This document shows, one piece after another, positions 28,269-30,798 of a DNA stretch of 30,798 nucleotides. How positions within the stretch are numbered: position 1 is the first letter of the stretch; the number at the start of each line of letters is the position of its first letter. Source of the DNA: Zygnema cylindricum (lineage: Eukaryota > Streptophyta > Zygnematophyceae > Zygnematales > Zygnemataceae); NCBI GenBank assembly GCA_037447655.1, contig JBBHKE010001177.1, positions 128,165 through 158,962 on the forward strand, in the 5' to 3' direction. The notes beneath the pieces are model-generated. The model had not been told where the DNA came from and made no database searches. It saw only the letters and a program-made list of their open reading frames with translations. Position numbers and translations under genes: made by a program.

Positions 28269-30798
28269 GTGAGTTATTTTACTTTCTTTTTACTTTTTAG
28301 TTACGGTCTATTTGCTGTTTTCTTACTTTTTTCTGCACTGTTCTTTTGCTTCTTTTGCTTCACTTTTTGCTCTGTTTTCTCTTTTGCATGTCAAATGTTG
28401 GTCAGTTGCCAAACCAAAGTTGCCAACTTTTAACATTTGGGTATGAGTGAGTTTTATTAGTTTCTATTCACTTTTTGGGTTATCTTTTTTGCACTGTTTT
28501 TGCGCTTCTGCATGTCAAATGTTGGTCTATTTCAGTCGACTTACTTGTTTATAAAATCAAAGTAAGAGTTGTGTTGAGTTGAGTTGTGGATTTTATAAAT
28601 TTACTGCATGGATGGGAGAGTGGACACGTTTCTTTCAGTATGTATTAAACATGTGATGTAGACACAGCCATGTTATTGTCGAGATGTTGTTTCAATTGAA
28701 CTGTGTTGTTCTTTCATGTGATGAACTTTTTTCTCTTTTCCTTTCTGTCACTCTTTTTCCCTCTCTTTGTTATTTCTCTCTGTTCCATCCTCTCCTACAA
28801 TACTTCATAAAGATGTGATGACTGCAGAATTGCTTCCTTCTCTTCTCCTTTTTCTCTCTCTTTTCTCCGTTTTTCCTTTCCCTTTCTTTTTCCTCCCTCT
28901 TCCCTAAAAAAATTATTACATTCTGATATCGCAGAGTCACTGTTGTCGAGGGACGTCACCGACCGGGTGGACGAGTGTATACAAAAAAAATGATAAGTGG
29001 TAACCATTGTGCCTCCGCAGATTTGGGAGGTAGTGTCATAACTGGAATTAATGGAAATCCTCTCGGAGTAATGGCTCAACAGTTAGGATATCGTCTCCAT
29101 AAGATTCGGGAAAAATGTCCTCTTTTCACTCACGATGGTCGTCCTGTGAGTGGAGAACTTGACCAAAAAGTAGAACAGGAATTCAACTGGATTTTGGATC
29201 AAGCCTCTCTGTTGAGGAAAGATATGGAAGTCGCGGACGAAATTTCTTTAGCGACAACTTTAGAGACGTTAAGGGAGGGAGCGAGTTTGGCGATACACCC
29301 AGAAGAGAGACAACTTTTAGATTGGCATTTTGCAAATTTGGAGTATGCAAATGCGGCTTTGTTATCGGACCTTTCTTTGGCGAATTGGGATCAGGATGAC
29401 CCTTATGAGATGAGTGGAGACCATTGTTTTTTAGAGGGAGGGAATGCGAGGTTGGTAAATGCTTTAGCAGAAGGACTTCCTCTCCATCTTGCTCTTACAG
29501 TGAAGGAGATCAAGTATGGTCCTCAAGGGGTGAGAGTTACAGCAGGAGAAGCTGGACAGGAAAAGGTTTTTGAGGGGGACATGGTTCTATGTACCGTTCC
29601 GTTGGGAGTTTTGAAAAGAAAGGATAGCATTCGATTTGATCCTCCTCTCCCTCAGAGAAAGCAGGAGGCCATTGAGCGGCTCGGCTTTGGAATTCTCAAC
29701 AAGGTTGTGTCTTTTACTTATCAGTACTATCATAATTAGTGTGAATTTCTCGACGAGGTCCAGTCTATATTCCTAAACTGTTTTGCACCGTTCATACAAT
29801 CATCCAACTCTTGTCAGGATTGAATTGTTATTTCAGGTTTTTATGCTGTTCATAAAAGTATTATGTTAAGATAGAAGAGTTTTTTTAGGTGGCTATGCTG
29901 TTCATAAAACTATACCTTATTGTGTTAAGAATGATTCATTATTTCAGGTGGCCATGCTGTTTCCGGAACCGTTTTGGGGCGAGGAACTCGATACTTTTGG
30001 GAGACTTGCAGAAAATCCCGCGGAACGAGGAGAATTTTTTCTTTTTTACAGCTATGTTCCTGTGGCTGGAGCCGCTCTCTTATTGGGATTGGTGGCTGGA
30101 GAGGCGGCTCATCGATTCGAAGAAATGAAACCAGAAGACACTGTGGAGAAGGTTATGGGAGTTTTACGGAGTATGTTCTTTTCAACAGTGAATTCTGATT
30201 GTTTTCGTGCTCTCACATTCCGTGTCTGATATTGTTTCTATATTGATGTAGCCGTTTTGTGTAATCTTTTTGCCTTCTTTCAGGGTATCCAGGTCCATTT
30301 TTCATGCATAGATAGCACACTGTTTCTTTCCTCCGCTTTTCTGTTGCCTTTTTTCCACAGCATAGATTTTTTGGCAATTCCAATTGACATTGCAATTGAC
30401 ATTTTGTTTAATTTTCAATGGACATTTTGGTTGGCGTTTCAGTAGGCATCTCAATTCAATTTTTAATTGACATTTCAGTTGTCATTTAAATAAACATATC
30501 AATTGACAATTTAACATCATAATAGACGTTAAGAGTGACGTATTACTCAACATTTTAACGGTCACTAAAATAGACATTTTAATAGACAGACGAATTGACA
30601 ATTTACTTAACAGTTTAATTGACATTTTCAACAACCTGTTGTTGAAATTTGTTTTATGGAAGGTATCTTCAACCAGCAAGGAGTGGTAGTCCCGTTTCCC
30701 ATGTTGACCCAATGTACTCGATGGAAAGGAGATCCCCTTGCTAGAGGATCATATTCATATGTGAAGGTGGGAGCCTCGGGAGATGATTACGACATTTT
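28063..30798 (+). CDS. FLD: FLD/LDL-type lysine-specific histone demethylase, 3' end outside window
   Basis: Nuclear flavin-dependent amine oxidase of the LSD1 family, expected to remove methyl groups from H3K4me1/2. In plants FLD acts in the autonomous flowering pathway and gene silencing. Exons: 28063-28268 (end of SWIRM plus FAD GAGLAGLAAARQL), 28935-29703, 29948-30170 and 30663 to the edge. All joins are in phase. Signatures: GYINFGVAPTIKA, VIIVGAGLAGL, EGRHRPGGRVYTKKM, ADLGGSVITGINGNPLG, WHFANLEYANA, WDQDDPYEMSGDHCF, VLCTVPLGVLK, RLGFGILNK|VAMLFP, YSYVPVAGAALL, GEAAHRF, GASGDDYDIL. The RLGFG-LNK lysine corresponds to the active-site lysine of LSD1 (K661). The match is closest to FLD among the four Arabidopsis paralogues (for example GYINFG, VAGEAAH, GASGDDYDIL). 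The 5' exons are uncertain and the C-terminus is cut off. Confidence 0.93.
28421..28528 (+). repeat. Tandem copy of the SWIRM-exon 3' end and donor site
   Basis: TGCCAACTTTTAACATTTGGGTATGAGTGAGTT repeats CGCCAATTGTTGACATTTGGGCATAAGTGAGTT at 28243. The match continues through the intron to TGCATGTCAAATGTTGGTC (28386 and 28510). The copy carries a second GTGAGT with exonic context upstream. Confidence 0.85.
28935..29703 (+). CDS. FLD: FLD-like large exon: amine oxidase core
   Basis: Acceptor TATCGCAG|AGTCAC, donor AACAAG|GTTGTG, one base plus 256 codons. Covers RPGGRVYTKKM, the LGGSVITGINGNPLG FAD loop, the substrate-domain helices (LLRKDMEVADEISLATTLETLREG), WHFANLEYANAALLSDLSLANWDQDDPYEM and CTVPLGVLK. 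It ends on the catalytic Lys codon. It is short relative to LSD1 because plant enzymes lack the tower insertion. Confidence 0.95.
29826..29947 (+). repeat. Two extra copies of the exon VAMLFP acceptor
   Basis: Poly-T then AG|GT, followed by (T/C)ATGCTGTT, occurs at 29837 (TTTCAG|GTTTTTATGCTGTTC), 29889 (TTTTAG|GTGGCTATGCTGTTC) and at the true site 29948 (TTTCAG|GTGGCCATGCTGTTT). The first two also share TTCATAAAA and TATTxTGTTAAGA. Confidence 0.85.
29948..30170 (+). CDS. FLD: FLD-like exon VAMLFP...VMGVLR
   Basis: Acceptor TTATTTCAG|GTGGCC, donor TACGGA|GTATGT, 74 codons plus one base. Encodes VAMLFPEPFWGEELDTFGRLAENPAERGEFFLFYSYVPVAG...VAGEAAHRFEEMKPEDTVEKVMGVLR, collinear with FLD/LDL1. 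Confidence 0.94.
30362..30645. repeat. AATTGACATTT degenerate tandem repeat in FLD-like intron 3
   Basis: About 20 loosely spaced copies of (A/T)ATTGACATTT, AATAGACATTT and CAATTGACAAT, period about 14-20 bases, filling the intron between the last two exons in the window. Confidence 0.7.
30663..30798 (+). CDS. FLD: FLD-like exon, truncated by the window edge
   Basis: Acceptor TATGGAAG|GTATCTTC in phase 1. Encodes IFNQQGVVVPFPMLTQCTRWKGDPLARGSYSYVKVGASGDDYDI, matching GIVVPDP...CSRWGQDKFSYGSYSYVAVGSSGDDYDIL. The final FAD-contacting FAGEAT block lies beyond the window. Confidence 0.9.

Overview
This window is nuclear DNA from a green plant, meaning a land plant or a streptophyte alga. It holds three spliced housekeeping-type genes with GT-AG introns, separated by a repeat-rich block of small DNA transposons. 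The plant call rests on gene content: a SYP61-type Qc-SNARE, a digalactosyldiacylglycerol (DGDG) synthase, and an FLD/LSD1-like histone demethylase that contains the plant 'GYINFGVA' SWIRM end. The proteins are clearly homologous to angiosperm versions but fairly diverged (inference: perhaps an early-diverging or non-seed lineage; the species cannot be named). No rRNA, tRNA, CRISPR or bacterial-type operon was seen.

Layout. (1) 1-3.5 kb: AT-rich DNA without a recognisable gene, with a GCAAAGC/GCTTTGC-rich start. (2) 3508-8071, minus strand: SYP61-like SNARE, six exons located and one (second half of the SNARE helix) not found. Its first intron carries an ACGTCA-rich minisatellite and its promoter a cluster of ACGT elements. 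(3) About 8.3-13.8 kb: a nest of small inverted-repeat elements. Family A has CACCGCCAATC ends and TA target duplications, with four copies. Family B has GGGTATGTCCCC ends and TTA target duplications, with two copies in opposite orientation, one interrupted by a further element C. Element D has AGCCACTTAAACAT ends. (4) 14428-25235, minus strand: DGDG synthase with at least 12 exons, introns full of microsatellites and small elements, a degenerate duplicate of exon 5 in its intron, a long disordered N-terminal extension, and a Ser/Asn/Gly-rich loop in the sugar-nucleotide domain. (5) 25.2-28.0 kb: divergent intergenic region with a family A element 355 bp upstream of the DGDG synthase start. 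It also holds a plus-strand open frame encoding 27 Gly-X-aliphatic triplets that is phase-compatible as an upstream exon of the next gene. (6) 28063 to the right edge, plus strand: FLD/LDL-type lysine-specific demethylase, cut off by the window end.

The three genes act in unrelated processes: TGN/endosome vesicle fusion, plastid galactolipid synthesis and chromatin H3K4 demethylation. They are neighbours, not a pathway. The most notable signal is structural. In two neighbouring genes, short tandem duplications copy an exon edge with its splice site into the adjacent intron: the DGD exon 5 acceptor side, the FLD-like SWIRM exon donor side, and the FLD-like VAMLFP exon acceptor, which is present three times. 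Family B elements also carry a conserved exon-like block flanked by splice signals.
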